Source: Thuidium tamariscinum (taxonomy: Eukaryota; Streptophyta; Bryopsida; Hypnales; Thuidiaceae). From it: 64,000 nucleotides of DNA. The DNA is taken from assembly GCA_947034885.2 (NCBI GenBank), contig OX344751.2, forward strand, positions 12,710,001-12,774,000. Direction: 5' to 3'. The position numbers and the translations under genes were made by a program. Shown in pieces: positions 1 to 12,874 of this stretch (the first letter of the stretch is position 1; each line of letters starts with the position of its first letter). The notes beneath the pieces are model-generated. The model saw nothing but the letters and a program-made list of their open reading frames with translations, did not search any database and was not told where the DNA came from.

Positions 1-1111
1 TTATAAAATACTTAAAAAACTGAAGGGGTATCCAATCATCAAAACATCTAAAGCAATGTGCCAAAATGCCATGAAATACCTCTAATATATAACATTCACC
101 AAAAAAAGGCAAAAAAATAACCAACTAATACTAAAATTAAATTAAAATTCTTTAACAATAACAATCTTTGTCATCAATTTAGTACAGTCACAATGCCCAA
201 TGGCATAAGTGATGGTGTTATAGTATTTGAACGACACGGGCCAAACGGGCCCATAACACTATAGATTCATTGAATTCTTATTAATCATATTCAAAAGCAA
301 AGGATTGTATCCCATAATTAGAAAAAATATAAATATTTGAATAAAAAATATAAATATAAATTACAAATAATGAATATTCAAACCAAAAATTTTAATGACC
401 AATTTGTGATAGGATTGCTAGCACGTGAATTTAGAATCTTCAGCCTATAAGCGTAGGAACCTAGGCACCTATATTATAACTACTTTACATAATTATTGGA
501 TTCCTATATTATAAGTATGTATGTGATTGGCACCTTCCATGGTTATAGGGTATCTACTTATAACTTAGCTCAAGGCTGATAGACTTGCATTATTAGGCTT
601 ACATGCTACTATTGTTGATTCTCAATCTACTTGTTGAAGAAGTTAAATTGACATTTCAACTTAATCTTTATGATAGAGGCAACATATTGCAAGCACACAT
701 TTGGACAATCACAAGGCAAACCTTAAGGAAAATTTCAAAATTACCTTCCAAGTTGTTAGACCAAACATTCAAAATGAGGTTCTTTTTGTCATTGTCACCT
801 GCTTCAAAAAAAATTGGCTATCTAAACTATATATAAGTTATTTACAAGATACAACTACTTTTCAAATTTTGATAAAAAAAATGTTTCAATTCAAAATTTT
901 GATCATGGTCCTTCTCAATTTGAAGTCTAATGTCTCTATCCATATAAAGATAGATTTTATTCATTTATTTTGAACATATAAAATCATTTTATTGCATATA
1001 TTGCAATACAAACTTGATCATAATTAGACCATTCTACCACAATTATTTAGAGTCTCTACTCAAATTGGTGTCTTCATCAACTATTTTATCCTCACTTGAA
1101 CTTACTACTTT

Positions 1112-1151
1112 AAGAGATTCATATTGGTGCATAAACCAATATGAATTTCTT
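1112..1151. repeat. Short palindrome with 17-bp arms
   Basis: The arms AAGAGATTCATATTGGT and ACCAATATGAATTTCTT pair with one mismatch around a 6-nt loop. It lies in otherwise featureless A+T-rich DNA and could be a small fold-back element or the centre of a decayed one. Confidence 0.55.
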
Positions 1152-1404
1152 TTAAATAGAAAAATTTGAAACATTTATAAAAATAAAAAGATATTCAATA
1201 ACATTTTCTACCTTTAATTAGATATAAAACTTAGATACATTCTTGGAGAGACCACTTAGAGTAACTTTTAGACACCATCTGCATTAAGATTTTGAACCCC
1301 CTATTTTATGTCCTAAAATTTAAATAAAAAGAAAAGAAAAAAATATGAGAATATTCTTCCACATTGAAAGTGTATAACTTGAACTATTGATATTTTTTGT
1401 GTTG

Positions 1405-1730
1405 ATTATAATTAGTTACAAATTTTTGAAGTAAAAAAATACACTATAGAGCTGAAAATAACTTTCACACCCCTATTTTATATTAAAAAAATTGTCTAAA
1501 AAATGAAGAAAAAATTGTCTAAAAACTGGACAAAAAATTGTTAAAACAATTTTTCATTGAAAGTTTATTTTTCTTGAATATTGATGCTATGATCATTTAA
1601 ATGCATTCTTTATAAATATTTGAGTTGAAAAACATGCCAATGTAGTTCATTTTTCAACCTACTCTAGAAATCATTTAATATGTTATTTGAGTTCAATTTT
1701 TTGGCAATTGAAACTTATAGTCATTATCAA
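1405..1730. repeat. Dispersed repeat, related to 43850-44470
   Basis: The stretch 1405-1460 resembles 44420-44475 in direct orientation (shared AATTAGTTACAAATTTTTGAA and ACACTATAGA motifs). The stretch 1555-1725 resembles 43850-44040 in inverted orientation (AACTTATAGT, TTCATTTTTCAACCT and GAAAGTTTATTTTCTT-like blocks). The mixed orientation fits a copy of an element that itself contains an inverted repeat. No terminal repeat or target duplication was found. Confidence 0.45.
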
Positions 1731-4700
1731 GCACATCCCAAAATTATAGGTTGAAATCATAGTTTATTAAAAAAGTATATAGGGGATCAAAAAATCATTT
1801 TAACACACGTAATTTGTTTTTCATACACTAAATGATCTCCCTAGGGACACATTACAAATTGTAATTTTTTTGTTACATAAAAGAATATAAATCTTTGTCT
1901 AAATTTTAGTTAAAGGTATTACTTATTGTGTAATTGTCCAAATCAAAAGATTTCAATAACATTCTTAGCTTTATACCAACTCAAGTAATTGGAGGAAAAC
2001 TTTGGTTGCAGTAACATTGTTAATAATCAATGCATTACAAAGTGACCTCTTTACACTAAAGTAGAACCACCTATAGTCCTATATCTAATCATTTAAGCAA
2101 TTCTTGAACTAATCATGAGGAATATGAGGCTATGAAAATTTTTCTCATGTAGCAAGATAGGAAAGATGGGGATTGCAAATTTTTCATAATTTTATTCTCA
2201 AAACTGAAATTACTATGATTTTTAGAAGCCAAAAAGTACTTTGAACCCATAGCCAATGTCTAAAGTCTTCTAATTCGGATCATAGCCAAGACTACTTTCC
2301 CAATTGGTACTTCCCATACACTTTATGACACTTTGGGACATGTGTCATGACCTTATTAGTCCCAACCTTGAAAATGGGGGAAAAGTACATTCCAAGTTTG
2401 GATTGTAAATTCTTCTAGCCTTGGTTGGAAGTAGCCACATCCTATAGGTTGGGTATGGATCCTTGGTCGGGAATGGGTGGTACTACCTTAGTCAAATGAA
2501 TGAAAAGACTCAAAAGGGCATTTCAAGCTACAATGGAGTTCTTGGGACAATGAGATAGATGAAGTATATGTAGTGGTTCATCCAAAAGATGTAAAAGATA
2601 GGTGGGTAATACCATTATTAATTCCAAGTGTTCAAAAAACTAAAGTATCCTAAAGTCATTTTTTATTTCAAAATTTCAAATTATTCAATGCAAATAAGAT
2701 TCAAGTTTTAATTTATATTTTAATCCCTAAATGTCTAATGCACCATATTTTGATGTCAACTAAATTTTGAGGTTAAATGAAATCTTATCAAGGTACTATT
2801 TAGGATTATTTTTCAACTACATATGCTTTAGGGTGTATTTTAAACATCAACATCAAATTTTGAAAAAAAATTGTTTAATACAATGTTTTATTGAAGATTT
2901 TATGTAAGAATATCCTTTGCAAATCTTGGCTTTTTAGTATTAGAGACTCTTGGTGATGTGCATCAAATATACTTGATTAGAAAGAAGAAATCACTTTTGA
3001 AATTCATTCAATAATAATTAATAGACTAGATTTAAAAAAATTGTGTTTTGATTATACTTATAGAGTCATTTTATGAAGTTTAACTTCATATTTTTCTATC
3101 ATCTCATTTTTAGATTTTACATGTAATTGAATAAAAGTAGATTGAAATACATCAAATTACTTTTACAGTTTCAATACCTTCTTAAAATAACATTGAAATC
3201 TTTCAACACACGTGATATTTTTGTATTTTTTTCTTATGTAATCCTGAATATGGTTGGAGGCTCAATAATCACTTATCCAAGGGTTGGTTTGCCTTTCTCG
3301 TGTATTTACTTAGGTAAAAATATTTTAAGCTTATTTTCCAATTAAAGACAAATAGATGAGGAATCTAACACAAGTGGTTTCATATTTTTTGAAGCATTAT
3401 TGAAATAGTTATGAATTTTCAAATGTATTGTGTCATAGGCCCCTATTTGTGACCCTAGAGTTTCCACAAACCATTCACTTGCAACTTTTACAAAAGATGA
3501 AGAAAGAAAAGTGAATGATTGGCTCTTGCAACTAATAATGCTTTTTTCCTTGGTTCTAAAGGTCAATTTAAGAACCATGGCTAATGTCCATTTCATAGCC
3601 ATTTATAAGGGTAGTTGGCTTAATGCCCATGCGATTTGAGGGTCTCCTACTTTATATTTTTTTACTAATGAATTTATATAGTCATTAAAATTGATAAAAC
3701 TTATCAAAACTTGTTTTTTTGGATTAACTTTTGAACAAAACTAATTCAAGAATCTCAAAAAAGGCCTCAGGCATTTAGTAGTTAAACAATTTTAATTTTT
3801 TCTTTTATCTCTTAAGGACTAAGCTTCATTTTAGGTAGAAATTGTCAAAAATTGCCACTTAAGGGGTATTGAGATAAGAACTAACTCTTTCATTTTTATA
3901 ATTTCAACCTTAAACTTACATACTAGACTACTATAGAAATGAGTGAAAAACTTTTCAAAAGCTTTGATTGTATATATTAAAAGGATGTAACATTTGAAGA
4001 TAGAAGAAAAAGTTGTTTTTTATCTTGCCCAATAGGAATATAGGATTAATAGATTTTTATTCTTCTTAGATTAGAATTTTTGCACTACAAATGGATTTTT
4101 TCCTTGATAGATACATTTAATATTACACTAGTTATGTAATTATTTGCCATATTTTAGAATTAGAATAGGAATTTTTTGCATGCTATTCAAAATTGACTAA
4201 ACACTTACAAAATTTTAAGGCAACATAGCTTTTGATATGAACATCCAATTTTGAAAACTTATATTTCTACTAAAGGAATATATATTTGATATTATATCAA
4301 AATTTTATGAACGTCTAATCCAAATTGATGTCCTATATGTGAGCTTATGTGACTACTAACTACCCAAGATTTCTAGCATATATTGAATAGTTACTTTGTC
4401 CTTTAGGGGGTAATATTTTAGAAATCAACAATAGAGGTTGTTACACCATTTCTAAGAGTGAAACTTTTATGCCGAATGAGGAACCAATGGACTAAAAAGA
4501 GTAGCCAATAGAAGCCTTTTTTCATGAAAAATGTGAGCCCCCCCTTTGAAAGTGGAGAATGGAGAATGGAGAGAAATGAAGGGAAATGAAGCAAATGGAG
4601 AATGGGGAAACTTCTTCACATCCATTCTTTATCTCAATAGGAGATAAAAATAATAATTTTCAATGACTTTAGAGAATGAGCCCTTTGCAATTCAAGTAGA

Positions 4701-5740
4701 ATGTCACGTCTTCATTTTCTAAAGATTGAGAATGGAGAGAAGGTGTGACAATCCCTAATAAAGAAGTTGCATCATCTTGTTAAAACCATATTCTTACTAA
4801 ATAAATGTGGTAAGAAAATTTTACTATAGTCATTACAAACTTAGTTCATTCGTTGCATAAAAAATGATGTGACATGCTTCAAACATAATCAATTAACAAA
4901 AAATAGAATCTAAATAGAATCTTCAAAAACTTCTCAAATTTTTTGAATGTGGTGAAAGTAGATATGATAATTTTGTTCTAATTAACTAATTATTATTATT
5001 TATCATTATTTTGGAAAAAAATTGAAGCCCTAATTTAATCATTTAATTTTGTTGGGGAAAACAAAACTTCTACCGCTAGATTCAATAGGGGCCCTCCAAA
5101 AAGAAATTACAAGGCTACATCACCTCTCACTCTAGCTTAATCATGGCACTCAAATTTGTATGAAGGAAAGAAATATAGCTTTAGGAATGGACAACTTACG
5201 TAGGACTATGTATGGTCTTGATTGACTACATAGGTGCAAAACTCCTAATTTTTCAAAACGTAGTTCATTGCAAGAATTCTACCTCTTTTAATAAAATTGC
5301 TAATCCTTAGGAATCAAAGAGCCCATTTTGTTTTTTTGAGAATTGAAAGAGGCTCTATTGAAATACAATTGGAAATTTTTTAGAAAAGAAATTAAGGGTT
5401 GTTCCAAATCATTAAACTTTACATAAGAAACTTTGTTTCATAACATTCCAATGAATGTTGCAAATTTTATAAATTATTTTTAAAAATTTCAATGTGAAAG
5501 TAGGCAATTAAAAATTTTATATTCTAAAAATTCACTTTTTTTCTTATTAGAATAGATCCATATCTTTAAAGAAAATACTAAATCATTATATTCCTATTAA
5601 TAAAATGAAAATGATGAAGAATTATTTTTTTTAGGTTAAAAAAGCAAATATAACATATATAGGTATATTTTTTTAATCAATTTTTAAATTTATTTAAAAT
5701 TACAAAAAAATACAAGATATATTAGGCTTAGTGGCTTATA

Positions 5741-5824
5741 GCTCCTTCTATCTCAAAATAAGACCAAATTTTTTTATTTATGAAATACAAAAGAAATATT
5801 GGTCTTATTTTGAAATAGAGGGCA
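5741..5824. mobile_element. Stowaway-like MITE (84 bp)
   Basis: The left end GCTCCTTCTATCTCAAAAT and the right end (reverse complement TGCCCTCTATTTCAAAAT) are imperfect inverted repeats followed by AAGACCAA on both sides, and the element is flanked by TA on both sides. The ends closely resemble the known Stowaway consensus (CTCCCTC...CAAAATAAG), a non-autonomous Tc1/mariner-type family with TA target duplications. It is far too short to code for anything. Confidence 0.7.
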
Positions 5825-7480
5825 TAGAATATTTTTACCATTTGGAGTGATGTCTCTCAAGTCTTTCTCAAAGTTTTTAGCAAGTATTTATGCTTGTAGC
5901 TACTTTTACTTCATTTCAAGGGAGGGATGAAAAATGGATTCTTTTTTTTACATGTTTATTGTATAGTGGTCACCAAAAGGACAAATGATATTTGTAAGAA
6001 AAACAAAAATGGACACACTTATCTCCTCCTTGTGCTTCTTGGATCTATCATTTTTGAAGTGGGAAGTAGTTACAATAGTTGGCTAACTTTTAAGTCTATG
6101 CCCAAATTAAAACCAAAAACATGAGCCATAAACTACACTATGCCATTCAAATTTAAAAAATTCCACATGGTAGAATTTAATTTTGAATTTGATAAAACTA
6201 CCACCACACTTTAATTCTTGATTTAGTCTATTCCATAATGACAATTTTTATCCAAAGAAAATTAAGTTTTGAAAACTAGTAGCTCAAAAAATAAGGATTG
6301 CAACTAAAAAATGGCCATTAAAATCACTAGATTAGTAGATATTAAATGAATAAACTTTTCATATTTGTCAATTATAATATTCTAAAGTATATGGTTGGAA
6401 TTAATCTTTTATTTCTACATTTCTTTTGGAAACTTTTTACTACAACAAGTTGTAGTCTACCTTGACCTTGATGACTAAGTACGGTTGCCCCGTGCAAAGT
6501 TATTGGTTGGATTTCATTTTGACATTTTTGGTGTATTATGGGTATTTTTTATTAGCTAATTGGAAACTTGGAAAATTGTTTTGTTGTCCAAAATGGTGAT
6601 TTAATGTGTTATTTTACTATTTGTGGGGCAATTTTGAATAATCAATGCCATAAGGGAGTAAGTGTGTAGTGTCGTGAACTACCAATTAGTCCAATAGTGG
6701 TCTAAACTCAAGTTCTAATTAGTAGCTTGTGTCTTTCAATTGGGTAGTTTTGTTGTGCAATTAAGTTGAAAAGTTGGTAGGTAATCACTTGCAAGTGCCT
6801 ATTACTTTGGAGAAGTTTGATTTGATTTGCATCTACTTTGTAAATGGCAAGTGCAAATCACAACCTCAAGCGACTCTGTAATTTCTTTGTTTTTTGTGTT
6901 ATGTGATGTATGCTATGTGTGATAGTGAGTGTGTGGAATTTAATGATGGATTTGGAATGATGGAAATGCTAGTTGAGGGAAGTATTATGTGATGACAAAC
7001 TTTTGATCAAGTGAATGAAGAAATTATAATATCAATGGTGATTTGTTCATCAAACAAATTCTATTAAATAGAATGATATATTTAGCCTAATTGATCCATG
7101 TGTGATGTATATGGTTGTAAAATTGATTGAAGTAGTGAAAAAATGAGTTGCAAATCCTAATAAAAATTTTGTGAAAATAAGTGATTGCAACTTTTGAATT
7201 GCCATTTAATTGTGTGTCCAATGTCATTGTAGTCTGAATGATGATTTCCAAATTGGAATGTTGAGTATTATTTGAATTAATTGAATGTGTTTGCCAAGCG
7301 GAGGCAAGTGAAAAATTGTGTGATTAATGTCTATGTTGTATGAGTGAAATTTTTTGATCAGGAGGATGAATAGTTTTAAATTAAGAAGTGGCTGACAAGT
7401 CTTGTATTTTTATTTTTTGCAATGAAATTATGTTTCATTTGTCTCAAAAAAATTTAAGAAATGATATCTAGTGCCTTTAA
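5825..7480. other. A+T-rich gene-free region
   Basis: There is no recognisable coding sequence. The sense strand between about 6430 and 7440 is rich in T and TG with few long A runs, unlike the flanks, which could reflect transcribed or intronic origin, but no exon-like stretch was found. A 65-codon ORF at 5927 is judged to be chance. Confidence 0.5.
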
Positions 7481-7965
7481 GGGCTTGGGTGTTTGAAAGG
7501 AATGATTGGTATACTAATGGCTGATGCAAGTGCAAATCGTGGTCAGGGTTTTTTTTTTTTGCAATTTGGTGCAAAATTGCACCAATTTTTTTGGCCTAGC
7601 ACCAAGCCTATAGGAAACAAACAATAAAATTTTGGATGAAATCATCAATAAACTTCAAACTTTTTAAAAATAGTAGATGAAATTGCCAAATAATGGATGA
7701 AAATAGAAAGATAGATATGTATTATGTGCTAATATGATATTTTCTATCCAATATATGGATGAATGTTGAGATTTGGAGCTCCACAATGAAATGAAATACC
7801 GCCACTTCGGCACTTCACAAGAAAATGAAAAAAACAACCCTGATCGTGGCGTCACCTTTGAGTTTCCGCGGGTGTGAGTTGTTGACTGCGACCGAGAATG
7901 GCCGCAGACCATGTGTTGCCACCGATCTGCACTTGCATCGGCCATTACTGTACCAATCCCATGCA
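7480..7965. repeat. Inverted duplication upstream of GMD
   Basis: The block 7505-7560 (ATTGGTATACTAATGGCTGA, then TGCAAGTGCAAATCG, then TGGTCAGGGTTTTTTT) reappears on the opposite strand between 7955 and 7838 as ATTGGTACAGTAATGGCCGA, TGCAAGTGCAGATCG, and finally ATCAGGGTTGTTTTTTT. The right copy carries about 60 bp more in the middle. The left copy therefore looks like an internally deleted, inverted copy of the right one, separated by about 280 bp containing GCAATTTGGTGCAAAATTGC. Origin by a fold-back insertion or a templated repair event is inference. Confidence 0.6.
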
Positions 7966-8039
7966 AATTCCACACACTTTCCTCCTGATCAGTAGCACAA
8001 CAAACAGTCCACCAGTCATAACTTAATTTGTTATAATGT

Positions 8040-8680
8040 GTGCTTCCAATTGTGGCGGTGTCCCCCGCGCCCCCCATTTATGAATCACGGTTCTCCGGGG
8101 CGCGTCGTGACGACTTTTGGAAACGCAGGGGCGGAACTCAAGTGCGTGCGTTTTTGCTGTGGGTGTCTGGTTTGCTTTGGATCTGGATCTGGATCTGAGA
8201 TTGCCGCTTCCTTTCATCCCCTCACTTGTAGAGTGCCAAAGAGTCCAAGACCTCGCTGCGGTTATATTTGGAGGGCTTGACGTTACCACGAAATCATGGC
8301 ACACAAGCCAACAGGTGAGCGAGCGAACCAATTCTTGACATTACCCAAAGCGCGGCTGATTCCGGGGTTATAAGCTTATAGTCTATGTGTTTGCTGGAAA
8401 CAGAGGTTCGATAGGTTTGAGAGGTGTGAGAGGTGTGGGAACTTCAGATCTGTTTTGGTGCTGAGCTCGTTTACAAACCGGAGGTGGGTTTTGTGAGTTT
8501 AAGAGTTCGCGATTTGTGATCGAGGGTTTTGTTGTGTCGGTCAAGGTTCGATTTCGGACTGTTTGGAGTTGGTGGAATTTCTTTTTGTCAAGGTTTCTAT
8601 GGATTTGGGTGATCTTCGTTGTTTGCTGAGATTGCTGTGAATGCTGTTACATTGTTGTAGCTTTGAAAGATCTGGTAGCT
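8040..8680 (+). promoter_or_regulatory. Probable promoter and 5'UTR of GMD
   Basis: G+C content rises sharply here compared with the A+T-rich upstream DNA. A TATA-like motif TTATATTT lies at 8262-8269, about 410 bp before the GMD start codon, which would imply a long 5'UTR or a leader intron. Short ORFs in this region on both strands look like by-products of the base composition. The exact transcription start cannot be fixed from sequence alone. Confidence 0.4.
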
Positions 8681-10971
8681 ATGGCGCCAGAGGACGCACC
8701 ATTGAAGAAGGCGCTCATCACGGGCATCACCGGGCAGGATGGCTCGTATTTGACCGAGTTTCTGCTCAAGAAGGGTTACGAAGTGCACGGTATTATTCGG
8801 AGGTCGTCCAACTTCAACACGCAGCGCCTGGAGCACATTTACATCGATCCCCACAATTCCAGCGCCCGCATGAAACTGCACTACGGGGATCTGTCGGATG
8901 CGTCGTCGTTGCGCAAGTGGGTGGACACGATCTGCCCGGACGAGGTCTACAACTTGGGTGCCCAGTCTCATGTCGGGGTTTCCTTCGAAAACCCTGATTA
9001 CACGGCTGATGTTGTGGCCACGGGAGCTTTGAGACTGCTGGAGGCTGTGCGTATTCACATTGCCAGCACTGGACGACAAGTAAGCCCACTTTACTGTGTT
9101 CAAAGGATGGCTTTTCTTGGTTCTGTCTCCTGGAATCTTAAGCAACGTACATAGCATTCTTGTGCCTTGAGTACCATACTAAGCATTCTTTTGCCTGAAG
9201 GAACACGACACAGTTTTTAGCCTAGAATTACATGCGAAACGTTCTTTTGCTTCAAGTAACATCATATTTAGCATCGTTTGGCTTTTGTAAGCTTGCACTC
9301 TTCACTTTTGAAATGGAATGTAGCATACTCTTCATCTCATTTCGACATGATTAGCTGAGATTTTAAGGTTAAATTTTATTGAGGGTTCTTGTATGCAACT
9401 CTCATTGGTGCTTTGCAATGCCCTTAACCTCTCAGTGTCCAAACTAGAAATACGATAGTCACTTTGAAGCTAATACCTGTAGTCGATTTTAGTAGGCTCC
9501 AAAATGTATTTTTTACAGTCAGAAATTGTTGGGTACGAATTCTCCTTTCTAACAACACTTCTTACTATCATCCCGAAGCTTCCTAGATCATGTATTTCAA
9601 CTCCTGTAGATATGGATGTGGCTGTTTGGGCACTTCAAGGTTAGATGATAGTAACGTAACATACAACTTCAGCTGAATATCTGATGTAATGAGCATGGTA
9701 GATTTGTTTTCTTTGGCGCAGCTGAAGGAATGGTTTGTAACGTGTACTTATGATTTATTATCTTTTGATTGGTTATTGCTTGGTCTCTCTTCAGGTGAAG
9801 TACTACCAAGCTGGATCATCAGAAATGTATGGTGCCACTCCTCCCCCCCAGGACGAGACCACTGTGTTCCATCCTCGGAGTCCTTACGCTGTTGCGAAGG
9901 TCGCTGCCCACTTTTACACTGTGAACTACCGAGAAGCTTATGGTCTCTTTGCTTGCAATGGGATCCTCTTCAACCACGAGTCGCCGCGCAGGGGTGAGAA
10001 TTTCGTTACGAGGAAAATTACGCGTGCCATTGGTCGCATCAAGATTGGCCTCCAGAAGAAGCTTTTCCTTGGCAACCTCAAGGCCTCTCGCGATTGGGGA
10101 TTTGCTGGAGACTACGTGGAGGGCATGTGGCTTATGTTGCAGCAGGACAAGCCTGATGACTATGTCCTTGCCACTGAGGATTCCCACACTGTCGAGGAAT
10201 TTCTGGAAGAATCCTTCAGCTACGTTGGATTGAACTGGAAGGATCATGTGGAGATCGATCCCAGGTCAGTTGCTTTTCTAGCTCTTCACGCGTTGATACT
10301 GTAAAATTCTCAACATAAGGCATAGGTGTATTGCCTTGCACTGAAATCCTATGGATACTCTGCATGCTTTAGTGATGAGCAGTCGGTCCCGGATCTCAAC
10401 TGAGTTTCGTTCTATCCTGAATTAGGACCTTGCAATGCTGCTCTACTGGAAATTTAGGAAACTTGAGGATGATTAATGTCTCTGCCTGAAAATAGTTTTC
10501 TAGAAGATTGGGCAGAATGTTGCTTCTTTTGAATGCTTCTGTGGTCTCTGTGGTTTACCTACATTCATATCGCTTTAAGATGCCTGCCTGCCTGAAGATT
10601 GTCTATCACCATACAAATTGTCTATCGCAATGTGAATTGTGCAGCAGTTAATGATAGTGTGATACTTTTGCAGGATTTTTCAGAATGTTGTTTCGTAGAT
10701 CGTAATGTAGAGTTCCGAGTATAATGGTTACGATCACGAATGCGTATTTGTGTCTAATTCATCTCTGGTTGTGAATTTCAGATACTTCCGTCCCTCAGAA
10801 GTGGACAATCTCAGAGGCTCAGCGCAGAAGGCGAAGAATTTGCTGGGCTGGGAGCCGAAGGTTAACTTCAAGCAGTTGGTTGCCATGATGGTGGAAGGTG
10901 ATTTGGAGAGGGCCAAACGTGAGAAGGTGCTTGTTGACAATGGCTACATTGATTCACACCAACAACCTTGA
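8681..10971 (+). CDS. GMD: GDP-mannose 4,6-dehydratase (three exons)
   Basis: This NADP-dependent short-chain dehydrogenase converts GDP-D-mannose to GDP-4-keto-6-deoxy-D-mannose, the first step of GDP-L-fucose synthesis in the cytosol. Exons are 8681-9079, 9795-10264 and 10782-10971, all with GT-AG introns in phases 0 and 2. They give 352 residues, close to plant MUR1/GMD1 (about 360-373). Seen in the protein: the Rossmann motif GITGQDG at residues 15-21; the conserved NTQRL block; Ser141 and Glu143 in AGSSEMYG; the catalytic Tyr164 and Lys168 in [22 protein letters not shown]; and the carboxy-terminal REKVLVD block. The ATG at 8681 is preferred because the open frame upstream contains only non-ATG codons nearby. 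Odd points: Gly93 and Gly99 in [12 protein letters not shown], where alanines are usual. Arabidopsis GMD genes are intronless as far as I recall, so two introns point away from that lineage. Confidence 0.96.
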
Positions 10972-12412
10972 AGCATTGTAGCATTGGATGTTTGATAGTT
11001 TAGTTTAGCATTTGACTTCGCGAATTGTGTTAACTCATCTGCGTAATTTGCGAAGGGATAGTTTGCAATGAAACCGGAACCTCTGGCAAACAAGTTCAAT
11101 GATAGCGCAGTCTTTCATGCTATATAACTTATCACTTCGCTGGTTATTGAGCTGGAGCTTCCGTGACAGTCGACTGGGCTGTCTGCGAGGCCTAGTGCTA
11201 GCAGTTGTGGTACCATTCTTTTTCTGAGGCAAATCTTTGGTAATATGGAAAAAGCATCTGTATTATCATTCAGGTCCGTTTTCAGGGGACTTTTTGCCAT
11301 TTAACTTTCTTCTGGAGAATTGTGTAGGAGCGACATGATGGGATTCATTTCCTGCACTAAGTTATATAGACACGGGAGCGTACTCTAGTTGTAGGAACTC
11401 AGTGAAATTGTTTTTATGACCTTCCACTTTCTGCTAACCTCATTCAAGCGGAAGGAATCGTATGTTGTGGAAGAGTGATGCAGAGTCTCAAAGGTTGGGA
11501 CTCTCTTAGGGCACCAAAGAGAGTGGTTACTTGTAGTGAATCGTTAAGGTTTTACATCTACTTCCAATGTGAAGCAACCCTTCACATTTTAAATTCAGCC
11601 CTTGCAATACCAAGACCATTCAAATTTGTATTGAAATGCAAAAACATCATCATAGATGAGCTTTCTTTTCTTTAAGCTAATAGAATGTTGGACTTAATAT
11701 GGAGTTAGATTTAGCCCAATTAAGGATGATCTTGAATGACAATGGATTTATATGACAAGTGGCTTTCAATGAATGGACTTTTCATAAAATTGACAATTTT
11801 GAATTAGTTATGTTAATGCAAACTTGTTCAATTCAATCAAGAAAATTAATGCATTTCTTGAATATTCTTCACACAAAGCTAGTATAAACGAATTCCCCTT
11901 GTCAGTAAAGGTTATGATTTTTCAACTCAATAGTAATGGCTAAATAAGTAATAAAACAATGATGGTATAAGAAAAGTTAAGTGAATGGAATGCTTGTATT
12001 AGACAATTGAAATCTCATTGTCATTTAATACTACGAAGAGTCTTAAAAAACACTTTAAGCACCTCAAACATTCACCACTCTATTAAAATTCAAATTTAAA
12101 CTTTTAAGAATTTTTTTTGAATGATTTACAAAGATCATCAATAGATGCTAGAATTATCTTTGAATTTAATACTATTTCATATTTGTCATTCAATACCAAA
12201 AATATAGTTGCTAACACCTATTTGCATCATCGTTTATTAGATTCACCTTTATTTTTTCATTGAAACAAGGTGAATGCCTTTGTATTGAACACTGTAAGGA
12301 TAACTCCTTAAAAACCTTTAAATGATTCATTTATTTGGAAGTACCAAAAGTTAGAAAATAAGTGAATTACTTGTCTATTCAAACTTTGCTCAAGAAGAAG
12401 TGATTCAAAGAC
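10972..12412. other. GMD 3' region grading into A+T-rich spacer
   Basis: The first 700 bp after the GMD stop are moderately G+C-rich and probably include its 3'UTR; no clear AATAAA signal is visible close to the stop. After about 11690 the sequence becomes strongly A+T-rich with no recognisable gene. Confidence 0.4.
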
Positions 12413-12874
12413 ATGGGGAAGGAAAGACCTAGTTCATTAGATGAATTAAAGCCAACTTCAACTAAGTTTAAAAGACCATATGAACAAAATCCATTATCAA
12501 CACCTTCTTCACCTAAGACACGAAAAGCATCAAGACCAACTTCATTTAAAAAGCTTATACCTATCTTGCTAAAGTTTGGTAAACCTTATTATCTAGAGCC
12601 TAAAAAGGCTAGACCATTGTATGATTATGGTCCAACAAACTTTACAGGACCAACTAGTTCTAAAAGCAAGATAGGCACACAAATAGCCAAATTCAAACTA
12701 AATTTGTCAAGACAATGTTCACCAAAGTACTATTTAGAGTCTTTTAAAAGGTGGGGCTTACCATATCTAGAATCATGCCAAAAATTTATGAGGTCATACT
12801 CTCTAGAATTTACAAATTTGAACTCCTATATGGACTCGGCATTTGCTTCAACTACAAAACACTCCCTAATATAG
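12413..12874 (+). CDS. Hypothetical ORF, Lys/Pro-rich (153 codons)
   Basis: I do not recognise this product. The ORF is unusually long for such A+T-rich DNA. It is basic and rich in Lys, Pro and Ser, with recurring short motifs of the type K-x-x-x-P and GPTS, and it starts in a favourable context (GACATGGGG). No signal peptide, membrane segment or known domain is seen. The repeated PTS/K pattern may come from low-complexity DNA. No intron, promoter or neighbour supports expression. It could equally be a chance ORF or the tail of a decayed element. Confidence 0.2.
   Translation: MGKERPSSLDELKPTSTKFKRPYEQNPLSTPSSPKTRKASRPTSFKKLIPILLKFGKPYYLEPKKARPLYDYGPTNFTGPTSSKSKIGTQIAKFKLNLSRQCSPKYYLESFKRWGLPYLESCQKFMRSYSLEFTNLNSYMDSAFASTTKHSLI

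Larger units (their letters stand above)
1..5740. other. A+T-rich gene-free region
   Basis: I see no supportable gene here. All ORFs are short, A+T-rich, unlike any family I recognise, and interrupted by stops in all frames. The stretch around 405-610 ends in motifs (TGCTAGCACGTGAAT near 418, ACATGCTACTATTG near 601) and has inner TATATTATAA motifs that resemble the short MULE-like element at 56710, so it may be a degenerate relative, but no target duplication is clear. Nothing else stands out apart from the small palindrome and dispersed repeat listed separately. Confidence 0.6.

Noticed and set aside
7664..8331. Minus-strand ORFs of 137 and 102 codons upstream of GMD
   Set aside because: They lie in the G+C-rich promoter region and an inverted duplication, overlap each other, and resemble no family.
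8597..9157. 186-codon minus-strand ORF over GMD exon 1
   Set aside because: It is the antisense shadow of the conserved GMD exon and has no family resemblance of its own.
9819..10247. 142-codon minus-strand ORF over GMD exon 2
   Set aside because: Antisense shadow of the exon; the plus-strand frame carries all conserved motifs.
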